DNA from: an uncultured Bacteroidales bacterium
GTDB taxonomy: Bacteria > Bacteroidota > Bacteroidia > Bacteroidales > Paludibacteraceae
Assembly: GCA_945787425.1 (NCBI GenBank)
Contig: CALZHO010000027.1
Location: 1 to 8,441, forward strand
Length of the DNA: 8,441 nt
Direction of reading: 5' to 3'
Shown here: piece by piece, positions 7,486-8,441 of the stretch
Numbering within the stretch: position 1 is the first letter of the stretch
Layout of the letters: every line of letters starts with the position of its first letter
The notes under the pieces: generated by a model
Told to the model about the DNA's origin: nothing
Database searches by the model: none
What the model saw: the letters and a program-made list of their open reading frames with translations, nothing else
Program-made: the position numbers and the translations under genes

Positions 7486-8441
7486 ATGAAAAAAACAATA
7501 CTTAACATCCTATTTCTTGCTTTTGCCCTAACAATGGTAGGGCAAAAGCAAGAATTGTCTGTAGCAGAACGCAATGCCCAGATGGGCTTCAATGATACCA
7601 TCGACCGCCTCGCGGATGATTTTGTATTCGTAAGCCTAATGGTGGCCGACCCTACGGATTGGCGTGATGATATGTTGGGCACGCAAGGGCATGCTTTCCT
7701 GCGTTTGCAATGTCCTGTGTTTGATTTGGACTATTGCTTTAGTTATGAGAGCGAGCATGTGAATACGCAACTCTCCAAATATGCTCAAGGTAAACTAAAA
7801 ATGGGTATGTTTGCCTATCCTACAGATGCCTATCTGGAGGATTATCGGCATTGGAACCGTGCGGTACACGAATATCGCTTGAACCTTCCCCCAGACGTAG
7901 AGACACGCCTTTGGGAGATTATGGATAACAAATTGAGCCGTGGACTAAGTATGAAGTTAGACCTTACTCGTCGCGGTTGTGCCATTTCTGTAGTGCATTT
8001 CATCAAAGCGGCATTGCAGGATATTCCGATTGTATATCCTCAGGGTACACGTTATGAGACACTATCTCGGCGTGAAATTCTGTATCAAGATATGGGAGCG
8101 AATCCATGGTTGCGACTCGTGTCTTGCGCCATGGTGCCCAATGCATACGATAAAGATTGCTCAATTGATGAAAAATTGATTGCACCAGCTGATTTGGCTG
8201 AAGTATGGTCGCAATCCACCGTAAATGGAAAGGTGTTTGCGGAATATATTGGAGATATTGTTTCATCAACTCACACAGAGTCAGAGCCTCTTTTTATTAC
8301 CCCACAACTGCTCGCTTGGGTCTTATTACTGATTACTTTACTGCTGATAACTGTGGGAGCACAGTGGTGGAAATGGGTATTGTTGGGATTACAGTTCCTT
8401 ATGGGATTGTTGCTATTGTATGTAGCCTTGTTTACTCAACA
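7486..8441 (+). CDS. DUF4105/Lnb_N-like periplasmic domain protein with C-terminal membrane segments (3'-partial)
   Basis: ATG at 7486 opens a frame that is still open at the right edge (318 complete codons). Residues 1-~19 are a signal peptide: MKKT, a hydrophobic core LFLAFAL, then VGQKQ. Residues ~45-185 show the DUF4105/Lnb_N layout: LGTQGHAFLRL with H69, then YCFSYE, then a KYAQGKLKMGMF segment, YRHWNRAVHEYRLNL, and RRGCAISVVHFIKAAL with C165. A His motif before a Cys motif fits permuted papain-like enzymes, so H69 and C165 are candidate catalytic residues. The usual Asn before the Cys is absent. Two hydrophobic segments begin at ~275-292 and ~298-316, matching the Lnb arrangement of a periplasmic domain followed by membrane helices. 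Lnb proteins act in N-acylation of lipoproteins in Bacteroides; that role here is inference. The spacer from the giant gene is 47 bp, which suggests co-transcription. There is no Shine-Dalgarno, as is usual in Bacteroidota. An alternative is a divergent DUF4105 protein of other specificity. Confidence 0.8.
   Translation, partial: MKKTILNILFLAFALTMVGQKQELSVAERNAQMGFNDTIDRLADDFVFVSLMVADPTDWRDDMLGTQGHAFLRLQCPVFDLDYCFSYESEHVNTQLSKYAQGKLKMGMFAYPTDAYLEDYRHWNRAVHEYRLNLPPDVETRLWEIMDNKLSRGLSMKLDLTRRGCAISVVHFIKAALQDIPIVYPQGTRYETLSRREILYQDMGANPWLRLVSCAMVPNAYDKDCSIDEKLIAPADLAEVWSQSTVNGKVFAEYIGDIVSSTHTESEPLFITPQLLAWVLLLITLLLITVGAQWWKWVLLGLQFLMGLLLLYVALFTQ
7514..7554 (+). repeat. Perfect 17-bp inverted repeat with 7-nt spacer inside the signal-peptide codons
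   Basis: The left arm 7514-7530 (TTCTTGCTTTTGCCCTA) is the exact reverse complement of the right arm 7538-7554. The spacer is ACAATGG (7531-7537). It lies at +29 to +69 relative to the start codon of the DUF4105-like gene. The left arm encodes signal-peptide residues 10-15 and the right arm residues 18-23, around the likely cleavage region. Transcribed, it would form a strong hairpin just inside the coding region. No T-run follows on the plus strand, so it is not an intrinsic terminator for upstream transcription. Confidence 0.85.

Noticed and set aside
7476..7505. Nine-codon open frame overlapping the start of the second gene (ATG at 7476, stop TAA)
   Set aside because: It could be read as a leader peptide, but there is no ribosome site, no regulatory codon run, and such frames are common by chance.
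7514..7554. The 17-bp inverted repeat as an intrinsic terminator
   Set aside because: No T-run follows on the plus strand. On the minus strand the T7 run lies about 20 nt or more beyond the stem, too far for the usual arrangement, and no minus-strand gene ends here.
8003..8269. 88-codon minus-strand open frame
   Set aside because: It is antisense to the DUF4105-like gene, whose plus-strand reading has signal peptide, domain and membrane segments.
1..8441. CRISPR array, tRNA/rRNA, insertion sequence, integrase or attachment site
   Set aside because: No regularly spaced direct repeats, RNA-gene signatures, transposase-like reading frame or terminal repeats were seen. Almost all of the window is coding.

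Overview
The window holds two genes on the plus strand and almost no non-coding DNA. It suggests a Bacteroidota genome, most likely Bacteroidales (Prevotellaceae-like). The reasons are a giant secreted protein ending in what looks like a type IX secretion (T9SS/Por) sorting domain, a DUF4105/Lnb_N-like membrane-anchored enzyme, no Shine-Dalgarno sequence before the one visible start codon, and moderate-to-low GC.

Positions 2-7438 are the 3' part of a single open reading frame of at least 2478 residues. The frame runs off the left edge, so the true start, signal peptide and promoter are outside the window. Residues below are numbered from the first complete codon at position 2. The visible part is a string of extracellular modules: the end of an Ig-like domain (1-~50), an InlB-B-like domain (~52-152), a large beta-solenoid-like region (~155-612), Ig/Hydin-like sandwiches (~681-967), a duplicated carbohydrate-binding-like plus Ig-like unit (~968-1204 and ~1205-1453), a long region of no named family (~1454-2403, the middle again solenoid-like), and a C-terminal sorting domain (~2404-2478). 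No catalytic domain is recognised. Surface display with an adhesin or structural role is inferred.

Positions 7439-7485 are a short GC-rich spacer with two small inverted repeats and no recognisable promoter, so the second gene is probably co-transcribed with the first.

Position 7486 to the right edge is a second, 3'-truncated gene. It has a signal peptide, a periplasmic DUF4105/Lnb_N-like domain with a candidate His/Cys pair, and the start of a C-terminal membrane region. It may act on envelope lipoproteins or acyl groups. A functional link with the giant protein is only suggested by adjacency.

The most notable DNA-level signals are a perfect 17-bp inverted repeat with a 7-nt spacer inside the signal-peptide codons of the second gene, and a sharp GC rise (about 38% to 56%) that coincides with the sorting-domain codons of the first. 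No complete new biological system can be demonstrated from this window.
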